A DNA stretch of 64,000 bases from Brevibacillus_H ginsengisoli (GCF_050113715.1 NZ_JBNJQR010000002.1:434001-498000), one strand, 5' to 3'. Positions 35,407 to 44,421 are shown, counted from the first letter of the stretch. Made by a program: numbers and translations. The notes: generated by a model from the sequence alone, not told the origin.

Positions 35407-36033
35407 CTATTTGATTCCGTTCATTTGGCGATAGTCCGCTGGCGTATATCCAGTTTTCGCCTTAAACATCGTGATAAAATACGGCGTGTTGGGAATCCCC
35501 ACCAACATCGCGATATCTGAAATGGCTTTATCCGATCCTATTAAAAGATCAATAGCCCTAGCAATTCTTGTTTGTTGTAGATATTCATTCGGCGTCATTC
35601 CTTTTACTCGTTGAAATACACGGTGCAAGTGATAAGGACTGCCATGGCACATCTCGGCCAGAGTATTCAGTGTCAACCTAACACTATAATTTATGTCCAT
35701 ACAATGCTCAATCTGATTGACCCACTCCTGATCAGGTAAACGACGATTGGTCGGTTTACATCGTTTACATGGACGGAAATTATCTGATAGCGCATGTTCT
35801 GCGTTTTGAAATACACGCACATTTTCTCTTTTAGGTGCTCTGGATTTACAAGAAGGCCTGCAAAAAATCCCCGTGCTCTTCACACCATAGAAAAACTGAC
35901 CATCGTAGGATTTATCATTGAGGATGATGGCTTGCCACTTTTCATCTGTTATGGGTTCCTGAACTCCGGCCTCTCTATTTATAGGATGAACGTTGAATTT
36001 ATTCTCATGCTCATGACCTTTACTCCCCATCAT
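35407..36033 (-). CDS. adaA: Methylphosphotriester-DNA methyltransferase and activator AdaA
   Basis: A 208-residue protein with an Ada zinc domain (GIFCRPSCKSR and FRPCKRCKP, four cysteines, the first being the methyl acceptor) and an AraC-type helix-turn-helix domain (RLTLNTLAEMCHGSPYHLHR, ISDIAMLVGIPNTPYFITMF). Methylation by damaged DNA turns it into an activator of its own operon. Length and order match Bacillus AdaA rather than the fused enterobacterial Ada. Confidence 0.93.
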   Translation of the reverse strand: MMGSKGHEHENKFNVHPINREAGVQEPITDEKWQAIILNDKSYDGQFFYGVKSTGIFCRPSCKSRAPKRENVRVFQNAEHALSDNFRPCKRCKPTNRRLPDQEWVNQIEHCMDINYSVRLTLNTLAEMCHGSPYHLHRVFQRVKGMTPNEYLQQTRIARAIDLLIGSDKAISDIAMLVGIPNTPYFITMFKAKTGYTPADYRQMNGIK

Positions 36034-36180
36034 GTATACACCTCCACTCCTAGTATATCTTTAATAAAGCCCGTCTGTACGTGATGAAGAATGAAATGGC
36101 AAGATATCGAAATCAGTTCCCGAAAGAAAACGATCAGCTGATCTAGAGCCGTACCGAGCGAATATTGTGAGACAAAAAGA

Positions 36181-36234
36181 AAAAAACCTCCCTGATTCGA
36201 AGTAATTTCTTTTACGATTCGGCGGAGGTTTTTT
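36181..36234. terminator. Rho-independent terminator downstream of the chemoreceptor gene
   Basis: AAAAAACCTCC (36181-36191) pairs perfectly with GGAGGTTTTTT (36224-36234); a T run follows on both strands. It lies just beyond the chemoreceptor stop at 36249 on the minus strand. Confidence 0.75.
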
Positions 36235-36248
36235 GATGATTATTGGGA

Positions 36249-38015
36249 TTAAATTTGAACAGCAGCCTTACTTCTGTAAATTTCCTTTTGTTTGACGAGG
36301 ATCATCTTTAATTCCGTCAAATGAGAGACAACCTCATCAGAAACAAGTGTGATCTCATCTAGCAGCTGATTTGCTTTCTGATGATCGCCTTCATTAACAG
36401 TTTGAACCGCCTTCCTAGCCAATTCATGAATCCGTTGGTGAGGTTTGTCTAATTCTATGAATACCTTTTCGTTCCCAAGTAAACGTTGGGCGAGTCCGTA
36501 ATACCATTTTCCCAAGCGGCAATCCCGGTAGGAAGCGACCTGATTCTCGTCTAATTGCTCAAAGCCGAGGATGAGATTATAAACCTTCCAACGCCAGAGC
36601 AAGTGATCCGTAATGGCTAATTGAATAATGTCTTCCTGACTGATTTTCATGTTTTTTGACACGGTTTTGACCCGGTAGGTATCAATTAATTTACTTAATT
36701 CATATACAGCTGCACCAGTCTTGCGGGCAATATCTCCCCCATTCCTAACAGCCTCTGAAATCATGTGATTTCGATGGGAGATATCGTCGGTTGTAGTAGC
36801 TTGTTCCTCTGTAACATCGGCAATTTCTTCAAAATGTCTACCGACTAATTGAATTGATTGATTAATATGATTTAATTCAGTAATCAACTGCTCCGCCTGT
36901 GAAACACTAAATTGCAGACGTTCTGCTGATTGATCTGATAAGTCAAGAATTTCTTTCGTAATATCGGTTAGTTGTTTCATATCATCATTTGTCGTGGACA
37001 CTGAATTTTTCGTATGCTCCGCCAGCTTACGTACTTCCTCTGCGACAATGGAAAAACCTCTTCCGTGTTCACCCGCACGAGCCGCTTCTATGGATGCATT
37101 CAGAGCCAGGAGATTGGTCTGATCCGCTACACCTTTAATGACATCCATCACTTCGCCCATTCTTTCTACACTATTAGACAACCGATGGATTTTCGCTTTA
37201 ATGGTCTCCTGCTCATTTTGAATTTCTGTTAAGGAATGCGACACTTCCGTTAGAGAGATTACACCTTGATCCAGCTTCTCTAGGCTAACATGGGAGCTAT
37301 GGGCTACTTGAGAAACTGAGCTTGCCACCTCTTCTATACTAGCCGTTAATTCTTCCATTGCCGAGCTAACCGATAAACTGTCTTCCAATTGACGGTCTTG
37401 GTATTCTAATAAATGTCTGATTTCATCGATTTGAGAGTTTCTTTCAATAATTTCAGACAAACCATTAATAAATTGACTGGCTTGAAGCTCCATGTAGGTT
37501 TCAACCAGAATCTGCTGATCGAGGGTTACAAGGCTTTCGTAAGCTAAAATCGCGTTTAGCATTTCATCTGGTTTTTTATAGAGAGACTGGGTGATGAACG
37601 GAAGCAATTGTTGGTTAATGAGATGAAAGGAGGACAAAAACCAATCGGGAGTCAATCCAATTTTTGCATGTGCTTCAGCAATTGCGCGGCGGTTAAACAC
37701 ATAGTTCAAATCAATTTCATACTCAAATAAATCGATCAAATATTGATGAAACATCTGTTTGATCTGATCCCCTGAAGAATGATTACGAATGATTTCATTT
37801 AAGAACGGAACTTGCTGTAAACGATTGTAAAAGTTATCGATAATCGTAGATGAATGCTTCAGGTAGATTTCCTTAAGCTTGTGGACAGTTTCTACGCGAA
37901 TTTTCGTCAGTCCAAGAAAGTCTAGCTTCTCTTGCAATCTCTCATTTGCTTTTATATCCGAAGAAGAGACTAAAGAGAAATAGTCGTAATGCACTAAGTT
38001 ATTTTTTCTAAACAC
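36249..38015 (-). CDS. Globin-coupled methyl-accepting chemotaxis protein with C-terminal CZB domain
   Basis: 588 residues, three parts. Residues about 10-180 form a sensor globin like HemAT (FYNRLQQVPFLNEII, candidate haem-ligand His in AIAEAHAKIGLTPDWF). Residues about 200-455 are a methyl-accepting signalling hairpin with the CheA/CheW-contact tip DQTNLLALNASIEAARAGEHG. Residues about 460-580 match the chemoreceptor zinc-binding (CZB) pattern: DHLLWRWKV, CRLGKWYY, HQRIHELA. No membrane helix is present, so it is a soluble receptor. HemAT of Bacillus lacks CZB, so oxygen and zinc/oxidant sensing appear combined. Monocistronic. Confidence 0.85.
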   Translation of the reverse strand: MFRKNNLVHYDYFSLVSSSDIKANERLQEKLDFLGLTKIRVETVHKLKEIYLKHSSTIIDNFYNRLQQVPFLNEIIRNHSSGDQIKQMFHQYLIDLFEYEIDLNYVFNRRAIAEAHAKIGLTPDWFLSSFHLINQQLLPFITQSLYKKPDEMLNAILAYESLVTLDQQILVETYMELQASQFINGLSEIIERNSQIDEIRHLLEYQDRQLEDSLSVSSAMEELTASIEEVASSVSQVAHSSHVSLEKLDQGVISLTEVSHSLTEIQNEQETIKAKIHRLSNSVERMGEVMDVIKGVADQTNLLALNASIEAARAGEHGRGFSIVAEEVRKLAEHTKNSVSTTNDDMKQLTDITKEILDLSDQSAERLQFSVSQAEQLITELNHINQSIQLVGRHFEEIADVTEEQATTTDDISHRNHMISEAVRNGGDIARKTGAAVYELSKLIDTYRVKTVSKNMKISQEDIIQLAITDHLLWRWKVYNLILGFEQLDENQVASYRDCRLGKWYYGLAQRLLGNEKVFIELDKPHQRIHELARKAVQTVNEGDHQKANQLLDEITLVSDEVVSHLTELKMILVKQKEIYRSKAAVQI

Positions 38016-38226
38016 TCATAATCCCCCAATTTATAGATAAATACCTGACACTTTATCCTAGTTTATTAGAACTGTTACTGGTTAGCCAGAAGAATCACGA
38101 CAAAAATATTACTATATTACGAAAATTTATACAAATGTTCACAACAAAGAATCTTAGGTATTTAGGAATGACATATGCTTCCATGGAAAATAATTGAGAT
38201 AGATGACATGGAAAGGAAGATAACTG

Positions 38227-39558
38227 TTGACTCATGTTCTGACAGCACGCTCTTTGTTCGGCACGACGATGGGTATGCATATTATCTTTGCAACCCTTGG
38301 GGTCGGCATTCCCCTGATGGTGTTATGTGCGGAATTGCTCTATCAGAAAACCAAAGATCGAGATTACGCCGTTATGGCCAATCGGTGGACGAAAGCGTTT
38401 GCCGTCTTGCTTGGAGTTGCGATTCCAACAGGAACAATCGCAGGTGTCCAACTAACCCTCCTTTGGCCTGGATTTATGGAGCTGATCGGCAAAGTAATGG
38501 CTCTTCCCTTTCAGATCGAAATATACGCCTTTTTCGTAGAAGCCTTGTTCATGTCGATTTATGTATACGCGGCAGATCGAATCTCAGCCAGAATGAGAAT
38601 TCTCAGTGTGAGCATGGTCGCCATCGGAGCAGCAGCCTCCGCTATTCTTATTACGAATGTCCATGCCTTTGAGGGAACACCGGCAGGCTTTCGAATTGTG
38701 AACGGTAATTTAGTTGATGTTGATCCGTGGGCTGCCTTTTTTAACCCCAGCTTCTTCGTTACTGCCACACATGTTGTGTTTTCTGCCTTAATGACCGGTT
38801 CATTTGTTATTGCTTCGATTGCTGCGTTTAAGATGATCCGTGAACGGACCAACTTGAGAATCTACCAGTTTCATCGCAAAGCGCTCATGCTTTCGCTTGC
38901 TTTTGGCGGGATCTTTTCTCTGGTAACCGCTTTTAATGGTCATGAATCGGCTCAGTACCTGCATCGCTATCAACCTGAGAAACTGGCCGCAGCTGAAGGA
39001 CTGTTTGAAACGCAATCGCATGCGCCTCTAGCGATTGGCGGATTCACGGATCCGAACACCCAAGAAGTAAAATATGCGATTCACATCCCCTGGGCGCTTA
39101 GTTTTTTGGCTGGCAATCGATTTGACACCATTGTAAAAGGGCTGAATGACTTCCCGCAGGACGAGTGGCCCCCGCTGTTTGTCCATACCCTGTTCAACGC
39201 GATGGTAGGAATTGGCTCCCTTTTGATTCTTCTATCCATCATCGGATTTTCCTGGAACAAGCTTATGAAAAAGCAAGTTTTTCCACGCTGGATGATGTGG
39301 TTATTCGTTGCTTCAGGGCCTCTATCCATGCTGGGGATCGAGTTTGGATGGATTTTTGCTTGTACAGGCAGGCAGCCATGGGTCATCTATCACATGATGA
39401 AAACCGAACAAGCTGTTACCACCACTCCACTTGGAACTCTGTTCATTCTGTTTACCCTGGCCTACCTAATTCTTGGGCTAGCCGTTGTGCTTGTCCTGCT
39501 CTATTACTTCAAACGACATCCGCTCCAAAACGAAATAAATGAAAACGCCAAAATCTAA
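38227..39558 (+). CDS. cydA: Cytochrome bd-type quinol oxidase subunit I
   Basis: A 443-residue membrane protein with conserved haem-ligand regions (LFGTTMGMHIIFATLGVGIP near the start, AFNGHESAQYL) and a short Q-loop, the cyanide-insensitive-like (short) CydA class found in Bacilli. The start is TTG at 38227, preceded by GGAAAGGAAG. It is followed 21 bases later by cydB; no cydX or cydDC genes are next to them. Reduces oxygen to water at the cytoplasmic membrane under low oxygen. Confidence 0.9.
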   Translation: MTHVLTARSLFGTTMGMHIIFATLGVGIPLMVLCAELLYQKTKDRDYAVMANRWTKAFAVLLGVAIPTGTIAGVQLTLLWPGFMELIGKVMALPFQIEIYAFFVEALFMSIYVYAADRISARMRILSVSMVAIGAAASAILITNVHAFEGTPAGFRIVNGNLVDVDPWAAFFNPSFFVTATHVVFSALMTGSFVIASIAAFKMIRERTNLRIYQFHRKALMLSLAFGGIFSLVTAFNGHESAQYLHRYQPEKLAAAEGLFETQSHAPLAIGGFTDPNTQEVKYAIHIPWALSFLAGNRFDTIVKGLNDFPQDEWPPLFVHTLFNAMVGIGSLLILLSIIGFSWNKLMKKQVFPRWMMWLFVASGPLSMLGIEFGWIFACTGRQPWVIYHMMKTEQAVTTTPLGTLFILFTLAYLILGLAVVLVLLYYFKRHPLQNEINENAKI

Positions 39559-39579
39559 TTTGAACAGGAGGAAAGTCCA

Positions 39580-40620
39580 ATGTCCGATCAAATTCTGGCG
39601 ATAACTGTCTTATGGGGTTTTGTCTTCATCTACTCGGTAATGGCGACCATGGACTTTGGTGCAGGCTTCTGGTCCATGGTTTACCTGAATCGGGAGAAGA
39701 CGAATGCCACGAACATCGCGAATCGCTATCTTTCTCCGACATGGGAGGTAACGAATGTATTTATTGTTGCCATCGTGGTCGCATTAGTTAGTTTTTTTCC
39801 GGGTGCTACCTTTACCTTGGGGACGGTATTGCTCATACCAGGTAGTTTAATTCTTCTTCTGCTCTCTGTACGTAGCGCCTTTCTCGTCTTCTCGCACGTT
39901 GCGCATGATTATCGTAAAATCTTAACCGTTATTTCGGGGATTACCGGTTTTATCATCCCTGGTTTGCTCATTCTTGTACTGCCCATCACCCATGGCGGAT
40001 TTATTGAACAGGTCAATGGTGGACAGGAACTGCAATTGGGTAGATTGCTGCTCAGTCCCCATGCTCTCTCGTTTGTAGGGTTTGCGATCACAAGCACCTT
40101 GTTTTTATCCTCTCTGCTCTTAACCGATTATTCCAAAGTGGCGGATGAGCGGGATGCCTACCGGATTTATCGAAAAGATGCCCTGTTAGTAGGACCTCTC
40201 AGTTTGTTAATGGCATTTTTCATTATCATCACAATGAAAACGGAGGCAACGTGGCTCTACGCCAACCTTACTTCCTATTTTCCCTATTTGTTTGGTTCTG
40301 TACTTTTTTTCTTCCTCGGTTATGTGGTATTGCTTCTTCCAAAAAGAAATAAGCAGGAGCGTGGCTATCCTCGCCTCGCAGTTGTGTCGGTGGTTGTACA
40401 ATATTTGCTGGCAGGCTATGCCTACGGTCGGGCGCATTTTCCCTACATGGTTTATCCCATCGTTACAGTCGAGTCTGGCTTTACTCATCCGGAAACGTTT
40501 CATGCGGTATTCGTCTCCTACATCGTTGGGTTTCTCATTCTGTTCCCGGGGTTCTTCTATTTTTGGCGATTATTCATGAACGATCGCAAATATATGAAGC
40601 AGCCAAAGGAAGCTGAGTGA
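39580..40620 (+). CDS. cydB: Cytochrome bd-type quinol oxidase subunit II
   Basis: A 346-residue subunit with eight or so helices and the family opening WGFVFIYSVMATMDFGAGFW and SPTWEVTNVFIVAI, which match CydB/CioB. It is cotranscribed with cydA and completes the oxidase. A GGAGG site precedes the ATG. Confidence 0.9.
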   Translation: MSDQILAITVLWGFVFIYSVMATMDFGAGFWSMVYLNREKTNATNIANRYLSPTWEVTNVFIVAIVVALVSFFPGATFTLGTVLLIPGSLILLLLSVRSAFLVFSHVAHDYRKILTVISGITGFIIPGLLILVLPITHGGFIEQVNGGQELQLGRLLLSPHALSFVGFAITSTLFLSSLLLTDYSKVADERDAYRIYRKDALLVGPLSLLMAFFIIITMKTEATWLYANLTSYFPYLFGSVLFFFLGYVVLLLPKRNKQERGYPRLAVVSVVVQYLLAGYAYGRAHFPYMVYPIVTVESGFTHPETFHAVFVSYIVGFLILFPGFFYFWRLFMNDRKYMKQPKEAE

Positions 40621-40633
40621 AGGTACATAATGA

Positions 40634-40678
40634 TTGACATACAAATCCTAACATATTAACATACATATGAATGTATGT
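40634..40678 (+). promoter_or_regulatory. Promoter and palindromic operator of the TetR gene
   Basis: -35 TTGACA (40634-40639), 17 bases, -10 TAACAT (40657-40662). The perfect inverted repeat ACATACAT-ATGA-ATGTATGT (40659-40678) overlaps the -10 and start region. The same arms recur at 41373-41392, which marks it as the operator of this regulator. Confidence 0.75.
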
Positions 40679-40693
40679 AAGGAGGTGGTTCAT

Positions 40694-41341
40694 TTGCCAC
40701 GCAATAAATACCCTGAAATAACTGAACAGAGAATATTAGACACCGCCACCAAGCTTTTCATTGACAAAGGCTGGGAAAAAACAACCATCCAAGATATTGT
40801 TGACGAATTAGGGGATTTGACTAGGGGTGCTTTCTATCATCATTTCAAATCGAAAGAAGATATTATTGACGCCGTTCTCAATCGATTGGCATTAGAACAT
40901 AATCCTTTTGATATAACAAGAGAAATGACAGGCTTAAATGGTCTAGAAAAACTAAAAAGTGCGTTTTTACTTTCCTTTACGAATCACGGACAGATTGAGG
41001 CAATCAAGTCTATCCCCTCCATTTTAAAAAGTCCTAAACTTGTTGCCAACCAATTAAGAGAGTGTATCAACATAGGGGCTCCTGATATCCTTGCGTTTAT
41101 TGAGGAAGGTGTGATCGACGGTTCACTCTTCGTCCAATACCCAAAGCAGACTGCTGAAACTCTTATGTTACTAACCAATATTTGGCTGAGCCCGATTATT
41201 TTTTCAGTAGATACAGATGAATATATGCTAAAAGTAAAACACCTGCAGGAATTGTTTAATGGTATTGGGTTACCTATCTTTGATGATCAAATACTATCCG
41301 CTCTCGAGAATTTTCACAAAGAAATTGGCATTCCACGATAG
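40694..41341 (+). CDS. TetR-family transcriptional repressor
   Basis: A 215-residue regulator with a TetR DNA-binding domain (RILDTATKLFIDKGWEKTTI, then GAFYHHFKSKEDIIDAVLNR) and a divergent helical ligand domain. TTG at 40694 is chosen because AAGGAGGTGG stands 5 bases before it. The upstream ATG at 40667 lies inside the operator palindrome and lacks a ribosome site. It is flanked by two identical-arm operators, so it should repress itself and the small membrane protein gene downstream. Confidence 0.87.
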   Translation: MPRNKYPEITEQRILDTATKLFIDKGWEKTTIQDIVDELGDLTRGAFYHHFKSKEDIIDAVLNRLALEHNPFDITREMTGLNGLEKLKSAFLLSFTNHGQIEAIKSIPSILKSPKLVANQLRECINIGAPDILAFIEEGVIDGSLFVQYPKQTAETLMLLTNIWLSPIIFSVDTDEYMLKVKHLQELFNGIGLPIFDDQILSALENFHKEIGIPR

Positions 41342-41372
41342 GCTGTCACGATGCCGTTTTTTTTAATAAAAT

Positions 41373-41392
41373 ACATACATTTATATGTATGT
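41373..41392 (+). promoter_or_regulatory. Second operator of the TetR regulator
   Basis: ACATACAT-TTAT-ATGTATGT, arms identical to the site at 40659-40678 with the same 4-base centre. It lies 43 bases before the start codon of the 70-aa membrane protein. Confidence 0.75.
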
Positions 41393-41435
41393 TAGTTTGG
41401 GGTTACGCAAATAGATGACTGGAGGTTTAATCAAT

Positions 41436-41648
41436 ATGGAAGAAATGATTGAAAGTTATATAGACAATGCTCTTGATAAAATTGCTTCTCCGTTAATAAT
41501 GTCTAGTATTTTTTTTGGTGTCCTACTGTTGACTTTAGGAATTGCTTGTCTTGTAAAAAGATCTTCAGCAAGAATCCTGAATCCTGTTGGATTGGTGTGC
41601 ACGGGGTTCGGTACAGTTGTAATTATAAGTGGTTTGATCCAGATTTGA
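41436..41648 (+). CDS. 70-aa two-helix membrane protein under TetR control
   Basis: Two hydrophobic segments (LIMSSIFFGVLLLTLGIACL and NPVGLVCTGFGTVVIISGLI) are separated by a KRSSAR turn, after an acidic amphipathic start. The ATG at 41436 follows TGGAGGT; an upstream ATG at 41415 has no ribosome site. The operator upstream and terminator downstream make it a complete single-gene unit. Family not recognised; its role is probably in the envelope or in transport. Confidence 0.65.
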   Translation: MEEMIESYIDNALDKIASPLIMSSIFFGVLLLTLGIACLVKRSSARILNPVGLVCTGFGTVVIISGLIQI

Positions 41649-41683
41649 TTTTTTTGATTGCTTGGGAACAATCGGTTATTTTC

Positions 41684-41718
41684 AACCAGGAAGAATTTTT
41701 TCTTCCTGGTTTTTTTAC
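41684..41718 (+). terminator. Rho-independent terminator
   Basis: 12-bp perfect stem AACCAGGAAGAA/TTCTTCCTGGTT with a 4-base loop and a T run on the plus strand. Confidence 0.9.
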
Positions 41719-41839
41719 ATTGCCAGTACTTGAGCCAACCTCAACCAACCACTGATTCGATCTTTGATTTGCAAACTTGTTCCCAAGCCCTACGTGTTCG
41801 TTTGTTTTTAGAGAAGGCATTGATTGGATTGGATGTTGA

Positions 41840-42823
41840 TTAGATTGTCCATTGGACCAGCAATCCACAATAAGCCAATCCTCCACCGAACCCGTACAAA
41901 AGAATATTGTCACCTCTTTGAAGCTTTCCTTCCTTGATTCCTTTATCTAAAGCCAAGGGGATGCTGGCAGATGAGGTGTTCCCGTACTTTTCTAAACTGT
42001 AAAGTGTCTGTTCGATCGGAAACCCACTTTTCTCACACATGGATTCGATCATTCGGAGGTTAGCGCTGTGTGGTACGAACCAATTCACATCTGATAAATC
42101 CATGCCTGCTTTCTCCATCACCTTGGTCATTCCTTGAGGGACAGTGGTGACGGCCCACTTATACACTTCCCGTCCATTCTGAACAATGAAGCCATGATCT
42201 TTTAAAAGAAGTTCATCCATCCGATTGGACAGATTGGTGCAATATAAATGCATCCCCGCCTCGCCAACTGATCCAAGATGAGAAGCAAGGAAGCTGGGAC
42301 ACTCTTCATCGTATTCAACAAGCGCGACTCCGGCACCATCTCCGAAAAGAACACACGTATTTCGATCCGTGAAATCGGTAATCCTGGACAGCGTTTCTGC
42401 CCCAATGACGAGTACTTTTTTATTTAATCCGGAGGTCACCAATCCATTCGCTAGATGTAGTCCGTATGTAAAGCCGCCACATGCTGCGTTAAGGTCAATG
42501 GCTCCGGTATTGTTGATGCCCAATTTGCCTTGCACCAACGACGCTACACTAGGTGTGTGAAAATCAGGTGTCATCGTGCAAACCATGATCATATCCACAT
42601 CATCTACTGGTTTGTTGAACCGTTCCATTAAATTGCGAACAGCCTGCACACACAAATCACTTGTGAATTCATTCTCATGGGCAATTCGTCTTTCTCGAAT
42701 CCCTGTGCGTTGTACGATCCATTCATCACTTGTCTCCACCATTTTTTCTAAATCAGCATTTGTTAAGACACGCTCTGGAACATAAGAGCCGATTGCGGTT
42801 ATACGGGCTTTAGATACAGTCAT
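41840..42823 (-). CDS. fabH: Beta-ketoacyl-ACP synthase III
   Basis: A 327-residue thiolase-fold enzyme with the FabH catalytic triad: Cys in LNAACGGFTYGL, His in FVPHSANLRMI and Asn in YGNTSSASIPL, plus IMVCTMTPDFHTPS and GFGGGLAYCGLL. It condenses acetyl- or branched acyl-CoA with malonyl-ACP to start fatty acid synthesis. It stands alone, without fabF, so it may be a second FabH copy. The leader carries a FapR-like operator. Confidence 0.92.
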   Translation of the reverse strand: MTVSKARITAIGSYVPERVLTNADLEKMVETSDEWIVQRTGIRERRIAHENEFTSDLCVQAVRNLMERFNKPVDDVDMIMVCTMTPDFHTPSVASLVQGKLGINNTGAIDLNAACGGFTYGLHLANGLVTSGLNKKVLVIGAETLSRITDFTDRNTCVLFGDGAGVALVEYDEECPSFLASHLGSVGEAGMHLYCTNLSNRMDELLLKDHGFIVQNGREVYKWAVTTVPQGMTKVMEKAGMDLSDVNWFVPHSANLRMIESMCEKSGFPIEQTLYSLEKYGNTSSASIPLALDKGIKEGKLQRGDNILLYGFGGGLAYCGLLVQWTI

Positions 42824-42865
42824 TTTTTAACCCTCCAGTTGGTTGGAATTAATTATGATCAAGTA

Positions 42866-42882
42866 TTATTACCAGGTACTAA
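42866..42882 (-). promoter_or_regulatory. FapR-like operator in the fabH promoter
   Basis: On the minus strand TTAGTACCTGGTAATAA is a near-perfect 17-bp inverted repeat (TTAGTACC-T-GGTAATAA, one base off symmetry) matching the known FapR box. It lies between a -35-like TTGTCT and a -10-like AATAAT 16 bases apart, so a bound repressor would block polymerase. FapR senses malonyl-CoA. Confidence 0.7.
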
Positions 42883-42965
42883 TTTTAGACAAAGTAAGTT
42901 TATCATGTTACAACTCCGGCTTCAACTCTCTCTACTACTTTGTTATGAAAATTGTCAAAAAAGCA

Positions 42966-42992
42966 AAAAACTCCCTTAGTAAGAAAGGGAGC
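42966..42992 (-). terminator. Terminator of the isochorismatase-like gene
   Basis: On the minus strand a CTCCCTT/AAGGGAG stem with a 7-base loop is followed by TTTTTT, starting 17 bases beyond the stop codon at 43009. Confidence 0.85.
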
Positions 42993-43008
42993 TTAACGAA
43001 AGTAAATC

Positions 43009-43545
43009 TTACAATACAATCTTGTTCGAAGGCACTACTTGGATACGGCTCTTCGGAGTACCTACCGTACTCAGGTTATGGTTGTGATGATTAATAATTT
43101 GTTCAGCGGGTAAAAGACCATCTACTGTCGTATGACCATCCTCGACTAACGTAACCTGAAATCCTCTTGAGATGGCAGCGCGACAAGTCGTATCCACACA
43201 GAACTGGGTTTGAGCACCGACGACTACCAAATGTGTAATTCCACCCCGGTCAAGCTCTTCCTGAAGTATTGTCTCATAAAAAGCGTCTGTTGCCTGCTTA
43301 TGGATGATAACGTCGCTTGATCTTGGAGTTATTCCTTCAATAAACTGCCAGAACTGCGATCCCCTAGCCATGGGCTCACCTTGCTGACTTTCATGCTGTA
43401 CATAGAAGATCGGTATTTGTTCAGAAATCGCCTTCTCAATCATCTGGTGAATGACTCCGAGTGTTTCTTCCTTGCGATATGTCCCCCACATAGGTCCAAA
43501 TTGAACATCAATTACGAGTAAAGCGGTTTTCGGATCTTTTACCAA
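43009..43545 (-). CDS. Isochorismatase-family cysteine hydrolase
   Basis: A 178-residue protein with the family triad Asp (ALLVIDVQFGPM), Lys (VIHKQATDAF) and Cys (GAQTQFCVDTTCRAA). Members hydrolyse isochorismate, nicotinamide or N-carbamoyl compounds; the substrate here is unknown. It lies 33 bases downstream of a Lin0512-like gene in the same direction and ends in a terminator, suggesting a two-gene operon. Confidence 0.85.
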   Translation of the reverse strand: MVKDPKTALLVIDVQFGPMWGTYRKEETLGVIHQMIEKAISEQIPIFYVQHESQQGEPMARGSQFWQFIEGITPRSSDVIIHKQATDAFYETILQEELDRGGITHLVVVGAQTQFCVDTTCRAAISRGFQVTLVEDGHTTVDGLLPAEQIINHHNHNLSTVGTPKSRIQVVPSNKIVL

Positions 43546-43578
43546 ACACCTTCACTCCCTAAATCTTTCTGCTTTTGT

Positions 43579-43938
43579 TTAATACCCTACCTCAACGGAG
43601 GCGATAACCACATAGGCAAGATCGTTCACATCATCTTTGTCAGCAAGTACGACACCACTGGACGTCAGCATTCCGCCATCAATCACTTCGAAAGTCACTT
43701 CTCCATAAGGCAATTCTGCTTTGACAGCCTCCAAATCTACATGATCCTTGTCAATTGGAACGGCTAATCTTACGTGGACCTTCATGTTATGTATGTCGTT
43801 ATCAGGCAGGACGGAACGCAAGCCCGGCATTGAATTATGGTGGATGGCGTTTTGAACAGCTCGAACGGACGCTTTGGTTACGTTCTGACCGTGAAGATCA
43901 ATGCCCATTCCAATTTCAATAAACATTACTTTTTCCAT
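43579..43938 (-). CDS. Lin0512-family protein
   Basis: About 119 residues starting MEKVMFIEIGMGIDLHGQNV, the typical opening of this small conserved family of unknown function (forms resembling a ring-assembling alpha/beta fold). The ATG at 43938 follows AGGAGTGAG; the longer frame upstream lacks a ribosome site. Role unknown; paired with an isochorismatase-like gene. Confidence 0.7.
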   Translation of the reverse strand: MEKVMFIEIGMGIDLHGQNVTKASVRAVQNAIHHNSMPGLRSVLPDNDIHNMKVHVRLAVPIDKDHVDLEAVKAELPYGEVTFEVIDGGMLTSSGVVLADKDDVNDLAYVVIASVEVGY

Positions 43939-44061
43939 TCGTCTCACTCCTATTTTGTATGATCGCAACTTTATGCTCGAACTACATCGTCATTATATCA
44001 AAAGCTGCAAACGCAAAATAGAAGAGCTGCAAACGAAATAACTTCTAATTAGATTACGAGT

Positions 44062-44388
44062 TCACTCATCATTTAATTTCGGATGGTACTGATACTTCTT
44101 CAGATCTATCCAGCGGCGGTTCGCAACTTCCACTCCTTCTTCCTCTAAAAAGGAGATTTGCGCAAACTGAGCTTCAGGGTCTTGTAGGCCAATTTCCCCT
44201 TTGGAATTGATCACTCGATGCCAGGGTAGATGATATTTGCTACTCATGGAATGCAGAATCCGTACAACCTGTCTGGCCCCTCTGGGACTACCGGCTAAGG
44301 CGGCGATTTGACCATACGTCATGACGGTTCCTCTCGGGATGTTTTGAATAATCGCGATCGCTCTTTCCGTGAAAGGCTTCAATTGCAT
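44062..44388 (-). CDS. Alkyltransferase-like protein (ATL), DNA damage recognition
   Basis: A 108-residue protein with the MGMT-like helix-turn-helix region (RGTVMTYGQIAALAGSPRGA) and, in place of the PCHR active site, LPWHRVINSKGE. Tryptophan replacing the acceptor cysteine is the hallmark of ATL proteins, which bind alkylguanine and hand it to nucleotide excision repair. With AdaA/AdaB elsewhere in the window, the organism has both direct reversal and signalling types. Confidence 0.9.
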   Translation of the reverse strand: MQLKPFTERAIAIIQNIPRGTVMTYGQIAALAGSPRGARQVVRILHSMSSKYHLPWHRVINSKGEIGLQDPEAQFAQISFLEEEGVEVANRRWIDLKKYQYHPKLNDE

Positions 44389-44421
44389 GGTGTTCTTTCC
44401 TCTCTATTTGTTCAAATCTAT

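Noticed and set aside
38138..38144. TTCACAA half-site upstream of cydA
   Set aside because: Only one arm of a Rex-type box is present; the second arm does not match.
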